Shown here: piece after piece, positions 33,400 through 42,520 of the stretch
Layout of the letters: the number at the start of each line of letters is the position of its first letter
Position numbering within the stretch: the first letter of the stretch is position 1
Assembly: GCA_022842065.1 (NCBI GenBank)
Contig: JALHQH010000039.1
Coordinates: 26,671-90,670 of the forward strand
DNA length: 64,000 bases
Source of the DNA: Caldilineaceae bacterium
GTDB lineage: Bacteria; Chloroflexota; Anaerolineae; Caldilineales; Caldilineaceae
Reading direction: 5' to 3'
Position numbers and translations under genes: made by a program
Notes under the pieces: generated by a model
The model's input: the letters and a program-made list of their open reading frames with translations, nothing else
Told to the model about the DNA's origin: nothing
Database searches by the model: none

Positions 33400-36138
33400 G
33401 TGGGTAATTCTACCGTGACTTTGCGTGGTGACAGGCTTGCTTTGCCCAAGAGATATATCAGCCGACTGATACGTCTTTTCTTGCTCTGTTCGCTGTTGAT
33501 CTGGCTGACCTTGGTTGCTGGTTTACCGCTGCGCGCATTCCCCGCGGCGCAACCCACACCGCCGGCCACGCCGCAATTACTTCAGGCCACACCGCCGCCG
33601 CAGCGCACGCCGGCCACGATTCAACGGATCCGCAACCGCGGAAATCTGTTGATTGTGGGGACGCTGTACGATTACAAACCCTTTGGCTTTTTGAATGAAG
33701 CAGGCGTCGTGGCCGGTTTTGATGTGGACCTGGCGCGGGCGCTGGCCGAACAATGGGGAATTGAGGTGCAATTTGTGCCGGTCACCCCATCTACGCGTCT
33801 CCAAAGCCTGATGGCTGGGCAGGTCGATCTGGTGGCTGCTGCTTTGCCCCATACCAGCGCGGGTGAGGCAACCATTGACTTTAGTAGCAGTTATTTTACT
33901 GATCGTCCTGCCCTCTTGCTCCGCGCCGATGGCCCGGTTTCGCTGAATGCGCTGGCCGGCCGTGTCGTTGCCGCCATTCAGGGTGACAGCGCCCTTGCCC
34001 AACTACAACTAATGCTTGCCGAGAGTGAGACTGCGCTCACCGTACTCCCTTTTCAGGAATACGCGCAGGCCTTGCTGGCCTTGCGCGCCGGGCAGGCTGA
34101 CGCGCTCTTGGGCCATAGTGTGCATTTAGCGCAAGTGGCACAGGAAAATCTCGGCGTCAGCCTGATTCTACCGATTGACGGCAGTAACACCTTTGCGCTG
34201 GGTGTTGCGCCGGGCGATGCCCATTTTCGCGCGCTAGTTGATGCCACTTTGCAAACCTTGCAGGAGAATGGCAGCTATGCCACCATCTATGCTAAATGGT
34301 TTCCCGGTCGCGCCCTGCCCCAATTGGCCACGCTGCCGGGTGAATGGCCTTATACCCTGGCCAACTTACCCGCTACGATTGCGCGCCCCACCCCTTCCCG
34401 GCTAACCCAACTGCGGGCGCGCGGTCAACTGGTGGTGGGGGTACCCGTTGATCTGCCTCCTTTTGGTGTTGTTGCACCTTCGGGCGCGACCAGTGGCTTT
34501 GACGTGGCAATTGCCCAGGAATTTGCACAACGCTGGTTGGGTGATGCGACTGCACTGCAACTGGTGCGGGTTAGTGCCGATACGGCGCTGCCGTTGTTGC
34601 AAGCCGGCCAGATCGATCTGGCCATCGCGGCCCTGCCCCATACATGGGCGACTGAAGCTGAAATTGACTTTAGTCTCACTTACTTTGTCGATACGCAGCG
34701 ACTATTGGTGCGCACTGATCGGCTGATCACCCAACCAACTGACTTGCTCAATAAGACAATTGCCACGGTGGCCGGAGCTGATGGGTTGCCGCTTATCGCC
34801 ACCCGTTTGGCTGCAATTGGCCTGGGGCAGGTAGACCTTTTACCCTTTCAAGAATATCGCTCGGCCGAGCAGGCACTGGTGGCGGGCCAAGTCGATGCCT
34901 TGATCGGGAGTACCGTTGTCTTTTCCACGGCGATCCAGAGCAATGTCAATTTGCAGATGTTGCCGGTTGTCATCGACCGTCAGCCCTATGCGATTGGCGT
35001 CGGTCAATTTGATGATGAGCTGCGTGATCTAGTTAATATCACCTTGCAGGCAATGCAGACCGATGGCACCTATGCCGCTATTTATCAGCGCTGGTTTGTT
35101 GATGAGCCGTACCGCCTGACGACCTGGAGTGACACCGCGCCCGCGTTGGCCGCCGCATCCCAAATGCTGCCTACGCAACCGGCTGCCACGGCGCTTACTG
35201 TGACCGGCGCGCTAACCGGTAGCGAGGGGCTCAGTGAGACGCGCCTTGTCGCGGTTGAAACCAGCGTCGTGGCCACTGCAACTGTTTCTGCTGTGGGTGC
35301 CACAACGCAACGCACGATCTTGGTACCCACGGCAACCCCAGCCACCTTGGCGGCGCAAAGCAACGTGGCAAGTTTGACGCCAACCGTGACATTGACCAGC
35401 GTCACGACTGGCGCTTCTACGCTTATGTCTACCATCACGCCCACTGGGACGACGAGCCCACGGGTTACGCTGCGGACCGCGCTATCGACGACCAGTGGGG
35501 TGACACCCACCAACCAACTGACCGCGACCCTGACCCCAACCAGCAGCACCGATCTACCCCTGGTGACTACGCCGCGCCCTGTTACATCGCCGCCAACCGC
35601 AACCCAACAGCCTGTAGCAAGGGCAACCACAACTGTAACGCCAACGCGGCCGACCACGGTCACGGTGCTCAGCACCCTCAATCTGAATGCGCGTACCCGA
35701 CCAGAGGCGGCGGCCCCGATTTTGATGGTGCTGCCGGGCGATACCCAGTGGCCGGTGGTCGATGTGACTGCTGATGGCGCGTGGGTACGGCTACGGCTGT
35801 CGAATGGCTTGCAGGGGTGGGTCCTGCGTACGCTCTTAGTCGAGGCGGCTGCCTTTCCCACCCCCAGCGTACCGTTGGCGACCCCAATCCCAACCGCAAC
35901 CACAACCCCCGTCATCTTATTGCTTGCGACCCCTTCTGGGGTGCCTAGCCCCGTTGCCACTGATGGTAGCACGCGTCACCGCATTGCGGCGACCGATACA
36001 TTGGCAACGATTGCCCAACAATATTATGGGCAACAGAGCTTGTGGACGCTCATTTATCAGACCAACCTTGAATTGATCGGCGCTGATCCCAATGCCATTC
36101 CCGTCGGTGTCGAGCTGATCATCCCGCCGCGCCCTTAG
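33400..36138 (+). CDS. exoprotein with two SBP_bac_3 domains, Thr-rich linker, SH3b and LysM
   Basis: A 912-residue protein. An N-terminal hydrophobic helix (about 21-43) serves as signal or anchor. Two tandem amino-acid-type solute-binding domains follow (about 77-305, IRNRGNLLIVGTLYDYKPFGF; about 335-568, LRARGQLVVGVPVDLPPFG). A long Thr/Pro/Ala linker (about 575-750) precedes an SH3b domain (about 752-817, LNLNARTRPEAAAPIL...GWVLRTLL) and a C-terminal LysM-like module (about 858-912, HRIAATDTLATIAQQYYG). The parts suggest a protein fixed to peptidoglycan that binds small ligands. No permease gene is adjacent, so sensing or capture is as likely as transport. GTG start with a short AAGG upstream; the start is not certain. 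Confidence 0.82.
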   Translation: MGNSTVTLRGDRLALPKRYISRLIRLFLLCSLLIWLTLVAGLPLRAFPAAQPTPPATPQLLQATPPPQRTPATIQRIRNRGNLLIVGTLYDYKPFGFLNEAGVVAGFDVDLARALAEQWGIEVQFVPVTPSTRLQSLMAGQVDLVAAALPHTSAGEATIDFSSSYFTDRPALLLRADGPVSLNALAGRVVAAIQGDSALAQLQLMLAESETALTVLPFQEYAQALLALRAGQADALLGHSVHLAQVAQENLGVSLILPIDGSNTFALGVAPGDAHFRALVDATLQTLQENGSYATIYAKWFPGRALPQLATLPGEWPYTLANLPATIARPTPSRLTQLRARGQLVVGVPVDLPPFGVVAPSGATSGFDVAIAQEFAQRWLGDATALQLVRVSADTALPLLQAGQIDLAIAALPHTWATEAEIDFSLTYFVDTQRLLVRTDRLITQPTDLLNKTIATVAGADGLPLIATRLAAIGLGQVDLLPFQEYRSAEQALVAGQVDALIGSTVVFSTAIQSNVNLQMLPVVIDRQPYAIGVGQFDDELRDLVNITLQAMQTDGTYAAIYQRWFVDEPYRLTTWSDTAPALAAASQMLPTQPAATALTVTGALTGSEGLSETRLVAVETSVVATATVSAVGATTQRTILVPTATPATLAAQSNVASLTPTVTLTSVTTGASTLMSTITPTGTTSPRVTLRTALSTTSGVTPTNQLTATLTPTSSTDLPLVTTPRPVTSPPTATQQPVARATTTVTPTRPTTVTVLSTLNLNARTRPEAAAPILMVLPGDTQWPVVDVTADGAWVRLRLSNGLQGWVLRTLLVEAAAFPTPSVPLATPIPTATTTPVILLLATPSGVPSPVATDGSTRHRIAATDTLATIAQQYYGQQSLWTLIYQTNLELIGADPNAIPVGVELIIPPRP

Positions 36139-36160
36139 GCCACTTCACAAAATTTAAGTT

Positions 36161-36216
36161 ATCCACGAAGACACACGAAGGCTTTTCTTTGTGAAAATTC
36201 GTGTGTCTTCGTGGAT
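36161..36216. terminator. bidirectional hairpin between convergent genes
   Basis: A perfect 19-bp stem (36161-36179 with 36198-36216) and 18-nt loop containing TTTTCTTT, midway between the stops of the LysM protein (+) and MazG (-). The arm sequence CCACGAAGACACACGAA is of a type often dispersed in bacterial genomes. Confidence 0.65.
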
Positions 36217-36283
36217 GGCTTACAGCCCACTTCATGAAAATTATTTGTTTGAAATGGCCTTAGCGGTAGCCGGCACAGTCATG

Positions 36284-37315
36284 TTATGGCTGAGCGGCAA
36301 AGTGGACGCTATAACGCCGCAAGGCATCTTCTGGGTTGAGTGCTGCTTGATCGGCCAGGGCAACAATGGCCCACAGCGCCGCACCCAGCGTCGCTTCATC
36401 CAATTTTTGCGCGTTCAATGTTTGCCCCGCCAGGGTCAGGGTAACGTTGTCGGCAAGTGTGGTGCGGTCAAGTAAGGCCGCCTTTGCCGCTTTGGATTGC
36501 AGGGCGCGCGCCCGTTCCAGCGCGGGGAGTGCTGCTGGTACGCCAGCCAGGGGATGGGGGGTAACCTGCCCTTTGGCTGCCTTCTCCTGTGCTTTAATGG
36601 CATCCCAATTGGCCACTACATTGGGAATACCATCGACGACAGTATCGCTAAAGACATGGGGGTGGCGACGAATTAGCTTGGTGACAATACTGTGCATTGC
36701 CGCGGCCATCTGAAAGCGGCCGCCATCAATGGCGATCTGTACGATTAGCACGCCGGCCATAAAGAGATCGCCCAACTCTTCGGCAATGTGGGCACCGTTA
36801 TCAAACGTTGCACTGTCAAGGTCAATTGCTTCCAGCACTTCGGCACATTCACCCAACAGATCGTGACACATCGACGGTAAGGTCTGCGCACGGTCCCAAG
36901 GGCAGCCTTCCGGCGCACGTAGATGGGCGACAATCGCTTGCAAGGCGCTAAAGCTGCTACCGGCGACCAGCGGTGGGACAACCAACGCGATCCCTGCTGC
37001 CGGCTGGGCCAAGGTGCTCAACGCATGCAGGGGTACCGTTACCGTTGGCGCGCCCTCTTCACTGCTGGTGCTGGCGATCGTGATTTGATGATCCTGGCCA
37101 TAGGCATTGGCAAGCGTCTGTTGGAGCCGTTGATAGTCGGCAGCTATCGCCTGACCGCTAACTAACAAGGGTAGCGTTACTTCAACAATGGGGTGATATT
37201 GCTGTAACAACTTGTGCAGCGGTAGCCACTGATAGCCCTCCTCAACCGCTAGCCCGGCGGCCGTCAACAGCGGGTGCCAGAATGGCGGTAGTAGTGATTG
37301 GTCTTCGCCTGACAT
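36284..37315 (-). CDS. mazG: MazG-family nucleoside triphosphate pyrophosphohydrolase with extra N-terminal region
   Basis: A 343-residue protein. Residues about 121-265 form a MazG domain: LRAPEGCPWDRAQT, then the metal-binding helix set GECAEVLEAID (Glu156, Glu159) and EELGDLF (Glu179, Glu180, Asp183), and the conserved KLIRRHPHVF. It hydrolyses non-canonical or excess NTPs to NMP and pyrophosphate in the cytosol. The N-terminal 115 residues are not MazG. They may be a shrunken tetrapyrrole-methylase-like module as in YabN fusions (inference, no SAM motif is left). The C-terminal 75 residues form a helical tail. Convergent with the LysM protein. ATG start with a weak ribosome site. Confidence 0.85.
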   Translation of the reverse strand: MSGEDQSLLPPFWHPLLTAAGLAVEEGYQWLPLHKLLQQYHPIVEVTLPLLVSGQAIAADYQRLQQTLANAYGQDHQITIASTSSEEGAPTVTVPLHALSTLAQPAAGIALVVPPLVAGSSFSALQAIVAHLRAPEGCPWDRAQTLPSMCHDLLGECAEVLEAIDLDSATFDNGAHIAEELGDLFMAGVLIVQIAIDGGRFQMAAAMHSIVTKLIRRHPHVFSDTVVDGIPNVVANWDAIKAQEKAAKGQVTPHPLAGVPAALPALERARALQSKAAKAALLDRTTLADNVTLTLAGQTLNAQKLDEATLGAALWAIVALADQAALNPEDALRRYSVHFAAQP

Positions 37316-37441
37316 GGTGCGCTCTTTTCTTTGCGTGTAAGTTAACCGTGGCCCACAACTTCACCACGCCCTGAGTCTATCACCGGCACAAACGATCATA
37401 AAATCAGCGATTTACCGAATATCCAACTTTACGATCAGTTG

Positions 37442-37450
37442 TGATATAAT
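37442..37450 (+). promoter_or_regulatory. extended -10 promoter
   Basis: TGATATAAT is a perfect TATAAT with the TGn extension, about 80 bp before the 37-residue ORF. No good -35 is seen. It can drive the small ORF and the downstream transporter and lysA genes. Confidence 0.6.
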
Positions 37451-37531
37451 GGCGTGAAGTTTGTGCTGAAAAGCAGTTTTTAACGGGTCTTTATGATCAA
37501 AGTGTCTTTACCATAAGGGAGAGATTGGGCC

Positions 37532-37645
37532 ATGAATCGCAAGAAGTATACTCGTAACGAAAAGATCTTTTATGCCCTAAGCCTGTTGATTATTTTTAGT
37601 ATGCTTGTGGGCATGATTGCTGTTGCTGTAACCCCACCGTTGTGA
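37532..37645 (+). CDS. 37-residue single-helix membrane peptide
   Basis: A short ORF with ATG and a GGGAGAG stretch upstream, following a strong extended -10 promoter. The product starts with a very basic segment (MNRKKYTRNEK) and continues with one hydrophobic helix (about 12-33) ending in TPPL. The positive-inside rule places the N-terminus in the cytosol. The 20-bp gap to the transporter gene suggests co-transcription. The function is not recognised; it may be a regulatory membrane peptide. Support is the promoter, the ribosome site and clear membrane character. Confidence 0.55.
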   Translation: MNRKKYTRNEKIFYALSLLIIFSMLVGMIAVAVTPPL

Positions 37646-37664
37646 TCACCATCGTTACGGCGTA

Positions 37665-38519
37665 GTGAATTCGACTGAGCGGCAGGGATTGCTCTATGTT
37701 GCCATTGCTGCGCTCTTTTTAAGCCTGAGTCCAGTTTTGGTACGGTGGGCTGCCGTAAGTCTCTCTGCCTATGAAATTGCTGCCGGTCGTCTATTGACTG
37801 CCGGCTTTATTGTATTGGGGCTGGCGCTTAGTCGGCGGCAAGCCCTCCCTTATGGGCAAGCTAGCCGGCGCTTTCTCTATTTTGGGCTGGTGACCGCGCT
37901 CCATTTTGCGTTCTACATTGCTTCGCTCGAATATACGACGATCGCGCATAGTTTAGCGATCGTCTATACAGCCCCCATTTTTGTCGCCCTCTTTTCGCAT
38001 TTTTTTCTACAAGAAGGGCTGGCCGGGCGTAAGTGGGTTGGCGTGCTGGTGGCAGTCATCGGTGTGGCCATCCTGGCCGGGTTTGAGCCGGCCCTTGATC
38101 GGCGTATGCTCTTTGGCGATCTGCTGGCGCTGGGCAGTGCGATCTGCTTTGGCCTTTATAGCGTGGCCGGCCGCGGCGAGCGCCATCGGTTTGACCTCTT
38201 TGCTTATGCTGGTACGGTTTATACCTTAGGTGGACTTTGGTTGTTGCCTGCGGCCTGGGCCACCTTTTCGCCCGCTGGTTATACCTGGCCGGCCATTGCC
38301 AGTGTAGTGGCCTTGGGCGTGTTTCCTTTGGCCATGGGCCACACCCTCTACAACGCGGCTTTGCGCCGCACCAACGCCACGCTAGTCAACCTGGTGGCGA
38401 CCCAAGAAATCACTGGCGGGATTATTCTTGGTATCCTATTCTTGCAAGAGATCCCCAGTCTAAACAGTATCATCGGCGTGCTGGTGACGCTGTTGGGCAT
38501 TGTCCTGGTGCTGATTTAA
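37665..38519 (+). CDS. EamA/DMT-family transporter
   Basis: A 284-residue inner-membrane protein with ten hydrophobic segments in two homologous EamA halves (about 7-137 and 148-284). Typical stretches are LVRWAAVSLSAYEIAAGRLL, YTTIAHSLAIVYTAPIFVAL and, in the second half, NATLVNLVATQEITGGIILG. It is probably an exporter of amino acids or other small metabolites; substrate not predictable. The start is GTG (no ATG fits) with little ribosome-site support, so it may depend on coupling with the small ORF just upstream. lysA follows after 65 bp, which makes an amino-acid link plausible. Confidence 0.88.
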   Translation: MNSTERQGLLYVAIAALFLSLSPVLVRWAAVSLSAYEIAAGRLLTAGFIVLGLALSRRQALPYGQASRRFLYFGLVTALHFAFYIASLEYTTIAHSLAIVYTAPIFVALFSHFFLQEGLAGRKWVGVLVAVIGVAILAGFEPALDRRMLFGDLLALGSAICFGLYSVAGRGERHRFDLFAYAGTVYTLGGLWLLPAAWATFSPAGYTWPAIASVVALGVFPLAMGHTLYNAALRRTNATLVNLVATQEITGGIILGILFLQEIPSLNSIIGVLVTLLGIVLVLI

Positions 38520-38584
38520 TCAACGATACACTGGGGCATGATCAAGATTCATTTTCACATCATCGCAAAAGGAGTTCTGCGCCC

Positions 38585-39949
38585 TTGGCTAACGAACAAC
38601 GTCTCCACCTTTTCCCCCTGACAACGGCTGTGCAAACCGCTGCTGCGTCCCTTGTTGGCGCGGCAGCTACGGCCCAACTCACCATCGCCGGTTGTGATCT
38701 AACCGCACTAGCCGCGCAGTATGGCACGCCCCTTTATCTCTATGATCAGGCGACGATGGATGCGGCAGTAGGGGCGTACCAGCGTGCCTTGGCGCAATAT
38801 TATCCAGGGGAGGGGGGTGTCACCTATGCTGGCAAAGCCTTTCTCTGCGTGGCAGCGGCCCAGTGGACCCAACGCCACCATCTATTGCTCGACTGTACGG
38901 GGGCCGGTGAATTGCAGGTGGCCGCCGCGGCCGGGGTAGCGCGTACCCACATCCTGGTCCACGGCGTCAACAAAACCGCGGCGGATCTGGCGGCGGCGGT
39001 GGCCCAAGCGGGCATCATCGTGGTTGACAATCTAACCGAGCTCGAACGGTTGGCGACCCTGTTGGCAAGCCACCCTGATCAGCCGCAACTCTGGCTGCGC
39101 GTGCGCCCTGGCACGGCGGTCGAGACCCATGCCTATCGCCAAACGGGGCAGGAGGATAGCAAGTTTGGCCTCTCGCCCGCTGAAGTAAAAACCGCCGTTG
39201 CTTTCTGTCAGGCCAAGGGGTTGGCGCTGACCGGGCTCCATTTTCATCAAGGCTCGCACTTTCACGATCCAGAGCCGTTGGTCCCGGCGTTGGAAGTGGT
39301 GTTGGATCTGGCGACTGCACTGCGGGACGACCTGGGCTGGACGCCGCAGACCATTTCGCCGGGCGGGGGCTGGGGGGTGGCATACCATGAGGATGATCTG
39401 CCCCAGCCGGCGGTTGAAGCGTATGTTGCCTTTGTTGGACATCACCTGGCGCAGGAGTGCCAACGGCGCAAGCTACCCCTACCGCGCCTGCAACTAGAGC
39501 CAGGTCGCAGCCTGGTGGCGCGTGCGGGGGTGGCGCTTTATCGCGTCGGGGCCGTCAAACAGACCGCTACCCGCCGTTGGTTACTCATTGATGGGGGACT
39601 AGCCGACAACCCACGCCCGGCCCTCTATGACGCCTGTTACTCAGCGCTGCCGGTGAGTGACCCCTTCCAGGAAAATGAAGGGCCGGCCTGGTTAGCCGGC
39701 CCTTTTTGTGAAAGTGGCGACATCCTCATTAAAGGCCTTGCGCTGCCGGCGGTGGCGGCTGGTGACCTGCTGGCGGTGCCGGTCACGGGTGCCTATCAGC
39801 TAGCGATGGGTAGCAACTATAATGGGGCGCGCCGGCCGGCCGTACTCTGGCTACAGCAGGGCAACGCACACCTGATTCAACGGCGTGAGGAACTAGCTGA
39901 GCTAACCCGGCGCGATTTTCCCTTGCCGTCATTAGTACTAGAAAAATGA
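38585..39949 (+). CDS. lysA: diaminopimelate decarboxylase-like PLP enzyme (LysA family)
   Basis: A 454-residue fold-III PLP enzyme that should decarboxylate meso-diaminopimelate to lysine, the last step of lysine synthesis. Key residues: Lys84 in VTYAGKAFLC (Schiff base), the His stretch GLHFHQGSHFHDP (about 217-229), the phosphate-binding ISPGGGWG (257-264), EPGR (305-308), and CESGD (375-379), a DapDC mark rather than ornithine/arginine decarboxylase. It ends with YQLAMGSNYNGARRPAVLWL, typical of LysA. The frame is open back to 38237, overlapping the transporter, but the family start fits TTG 38585 with AAGGAG 10 nt upstream. Some insertions and a degenerate HIGSQ-like motif leave room for another diamino acid substrate. 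Confidence 0.85.
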   Translation: MANEQRLHLFPLTTAVQTAAASLVGAAATAQLTIAGCDLTALAAQYGTPLYLYDQATMDAAVGAYQRALAQYYPGEGGVTYAGKAFLCVAAAQWTQRHHLLLDCTGAGELQVAAAAGVARTHILVHGVNKTAADLAAAVAQAGIIVVDNLTELERLATLLASHPDQPQLWLRVRPGTAVETHAYRQTGQEDSKFGLSPAEVKTAVAFCQAKGLALTGLHFHQGSHFHDPEPLVPALEVVLDLATALRDDLGWTPQTISPGGGWGVAYHEDDLPQPAVEAYVAFVGHHLAQECQRRKLPLPRLQLEPGRSLVARAGVALYRVGAVKQTATRRWLLIDGGLADNPRPALYDACYSALPVSDPFQENEGPAWLAGPFCESGDILIKGLALPAVAAGDLLAVPVTGAYQLAMGSNYNGARRPAVLWLQQGNAHLIQRREELAELTRRDFPLPSLVLEK

Positions 39950-40093
39950 TGACATGATGTTAACACTCCTATGAAAAAGTGTTAATCCGGAGCGGTTATC
40001 CTAGCTTTGCTAGCAGCGTTTGTTGGGAGCCAAGCGCTCTGGCACACTTCTCCTCTGGACTTTCTCCAACTGAAGCACCGTATGCAGTCCTCG

Positions 40094-40127
40094 AAAAGAG
40101 GCTACGTCGCACAGCGTAGCCTCTTTT
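40094..40127. terminator. bidirectional intrinsic terminator
   Basis: A 13-bp perfect stem (40094-40106 with 40115-40127) and 8-nt loop, with A4 on one side and T4 on the other, between the convergent lysA and subtilase genes. It should work in both directions. A smaller TTAACACT/AGTGTTAA hairpin lies just after lysA (about 39959-39984). Confidence 0.88.
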
Positions 40128-40176
40128 CTATTGGATCCGCCGGCTTTGCTTGGTGGTTATCCGGCCATGATTTGGA

Positions 40177-42276
40177 CTACCGTGTTGTAAAGCGCCACCA
40201 AACGCTATTGTTAGCATTGGTGGTGCCGTTGGCGTTAATGGCGCGCACCTGCCAGTAGTAGCTGGTCCGTCGGGCCATCCCAGAGATAGTAGCCTGACGG
40301 GCGCTGCCAACCGTGGTCCAAGTGCCATCGCAACTGCTGTTGTTTGTGGTATCGATACAGATTTCGTAACGGGTGGCACCGTTACTGTTACCCCAGCGTA
40401 AGGTTGTATTGACGGCAACCCCTGTGCTGCCGTTGCTCGGCGACGATTTGTTAAAGGCGCTGGGTGGGCTACCGGCTTGGACGGTAAAGCGCCACCAGCT
40501 GTTGTTATTGGCATAAGTGGTGCCGTTGCCATTCGTCGCCCGCACCTGCCAATCGTAAGTGCTGCCGGCGACTAGCCCGCTGACGGTTGCCGTAGTGCTA
40601 CCATTACTGCTCGTCCAGGCGCTATCACAACTGCTATTATTGCTGGTATCGAGACAATATTCATAGCTGGTGGCCCCAGCGCTGGCGCCCCACCCCAGCG
40701 TAGTGCTGGTGCCTTGGATGGTCCCGGCATTGGCCGGGCTACTCTTTGCAAAGGCGGCCGGCGGCGTGTTCAGCAGCCCTTGGGCTGCCGCCACCGCGGT
40801 CGCGGCATTGAGAATGCCAGGACCACAGTTGGTTGTGGTACAACTGCTGCCACTGGGGAAGGGGGTAATATTGCCTTGCAGCAGCGTGGTGACCTGGGCC
40901 GGGGTCAGGCCGGCATTGACAGAGAAGAGCAGAGAGACAACCCCGGCTACATGCGGGGTTGCCATGCTTGTCCCCTGATAGTAGGCATAATTTGCCGCCG
41001 CCGGTACGGTGGTGCCGCTATTCAAGGTCGAAAGAATGCCATTACTGGCGCCGGTGCTGGTATCGCCACCTGGTGCGCTAATTTCAACGGTGGTGCCATA
41101 GTTGCTATAGTAGGCGCGCCCGCCATTGCGATTGGTGGCGGCCACCGTGATCACATTGGCGCAACTGGCCGGCGTGAAATTGGCGGCATTGGCATTACTG
41201 TTGCCGGCGGCTACGACAATAACGGTGCCGGCACTGACCGCCGCATTGATCGCGCTCTGATAGGCGGTGCCACAGGTGCCGGAGCCGCCCAGGCTCAGGT
41301 TGATCACGCGTGCTGGATTGGCGTTGGCCGGTACCCCGCTGACACTCAGCCCGGCGGCCCACCGGATGCCATCAATGATATCAGAGCTATAGCCACCACA
41401 CTTGCCCAGTACCCGCACTGGTAGCAGCTTGGCCTGCCAGTTGATGCCGGCGACCCCTACCTCATTATTAGTGGCTGCGCCAATCGTGCCTGCTACATGG
41501 GTTCCGTGCCAAGAGCTATTACGGACCTGGCAACCAGCAAAGAACCCACTCGCACTTTCGGACGCGGTGATCCAATCGCCTGCATCGGTGGCATCATTAT
41601 CGCGGCCGTTGCCATCGTTGCCGATGCGGCTGTCGACAATAAAGTCATACCCTGGCACCGTGCGGCCCGCCAGATCGGCATGGTTCGTGATCCCTGTATC
41701 AATGACCGCGACCACGACTGAAGCGGCTCCTGTACTTTTGTCCCAAGCAGCAGGCAAATTAATGCCATAGGTGCCGGCGGTCGGTGCAAAGTAGTGCCAC
41801 TGACTGTCATAGTTTGGATCATTCGGGGTTAGCAAGGAGGTCATCAGCAGATCAGGCTCGGCATACGCGACTTCCGGCAGTGAGAGCAGCTGTTCTGCAA
41901 TCGTACTGACCGTGGAGAGCGCCAACCATTCCCCCAACTGCACGACAATGGCATCGGTCGAGAGCTCGCGTACATAGGTTAGATCAACACCGGCGACATC
42001 GCTGAGCGCGCTAACTTGAGCCGTATGATCGACACCAGCTGCTTGGGCCTCGCTGGCATAACCGACAATAATCTGGTTGGTGCGACTCTCTGTGAGGGCC
42101 GCTGTCTCAGTCGGCTGCGTGGCCGCAACCCCAGCACCCCCAATCAATGGCAAGAAGATCTGTGTTTCTCCTGCGTCATCGCCATCCTGTTGCGCGAAAA
42201 GCGCGGAGGTAGAAAGCATGACAAGCACCAACAACAGCATGATGGTTGCTGACTGACGCCAAAACTGATTTTTCAT
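40177..42276 (-). CDS. secreted subtilisin-like serine peptidase (S8) with two Fn3-like repeats
   Basis: A 699-residue exported protease. Signal peptide 1-29 (core TIMLLLVLVMLSTSALFA), then FLPLI (41-45), then an inhibitor-I9-like propeptide (about 65-145). In the catalytic domain Asp193 (VIDTG), His257 (WHGTH), Asn359 (AAGNSN, oxyanion) and Ser437 (GTSMATPHVAGV) are all present, so it should be active. Two homologous beta-sandwich repeats of about 95 residues follow (about 506-600 and 605-699), each starting PPxAFxKSSPxN and containing TSYEYCLDT or TRYEICIDT, a Cys pair and a WWRFT end. They probably bind substrate or surface glycans. ATG with GAGG 7 nt upstream. Confidence 0.93.
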   Translation of the reverse strand: MKNQFWRQSATIMLLLVLVMLSTSALFAQQDGDDAGETQIFLPLIGGAGVAATQPTETAALTESRTNQIIVGYASEAQAAGVDHTAQVSALSDVAGVDLTYVRELSTDAIVVQLGEWLALSTVSTIAEQLLSLPEVAYAEPDLLMTSLLTPNDPNYDSQWHYFAPTAGTYGINLPAAWDKSTGAASVVVAVIDTGITNHADLAGRTVPGYDFIVDSRIGNDGNGRDNDATDAGDWITASESASGFFAGCQVRNSSWHGTHVAGTIGAATNNEVGVAGINWQAKLLPVRVLGKCGGYSSDIIDGIRWAAGLSVSGVPANANPARVINLSLGGSGTCGTAYQSAINAAVSAGTVIVVAAGNSNANAANFTPASCANVITVAATNRNGGRAYYSNYGTTVEISAPGGDTSTGASNGILSTLNSGTTVPAAANYAYYQGTSMATPHVAGVVSLLFSVNAGLTPAQVTTLLQGNITPFPSGSSCTTTNCGPGILNAATAVAAAQGLLNTPPAAFAKSSPANAGTIQGTSTTLGWGASAGATSYEYCLDTSNNSSCDSAWTSSNGSTTATVSGLVAGSTYDWQVRATNGNGTTYANNNSWWRFTVQAGSPPSAFNKSSPSNGSTGVAVNTTLRWGNSNGATRYEICIDTTNNSSCDGTWTTVGSARQATISGMARRTSYYWQVRAINANGTTNANNSVWWRFTTR

Positions 42277-42367
42277 TTCTAAGCCTCATTTACTTGGAAC
42301 TGCGTGAATGTGCCATATTGATTTGTGCGCGCTGTGAGGGCGCATCGGGGCTGGGCGACTGTCTGCA

Positions 42368-42397
42368 AGTATAAGGTGAACCAATTGTCATTGTAAA
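42368..42397 (-). promoter_or_regulatory. promoter of the subtilase gene
   Basis: On the minus strand TTTACA (42392-42397) is followed after 18 bp by TATACT (42368-42373), about 90 bp before the protease ATG. Both boxes are close to the sigma-70 consensus. Confidence 0.55.
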
Positions 42398-42520
42398 GTG
42401 TCTAAATCAGGAGAAATTTGTGGCTTTTGACTGAAAATGTGCGCGAGAAAAGTAAGGTGTTAACTATAAATTAATGGGGCTCATGCTTATCGTGATGCCC
42501 CATCAATGATGCGACCTGCT

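Noticed and set aside
35085..35972. 295-residue antisense ORF opposite the Thr-rich linker
   Set aside because: Low-complexity valine-rich product arising from the complement of Thr/Pro codons.
38237..38584. N-terminal extension of LysA into the transporter gene
   Set aside because: The extension is the out-of-frame shadow of the EamA gene. The family start and an AAGGAG site place the start at 38585.
40714..41424. 236-residue Gly-rich plus-strand ORF
   Set aside because: Antisense to the well-supported subtilase catalytic domain; composition reflects its codons.
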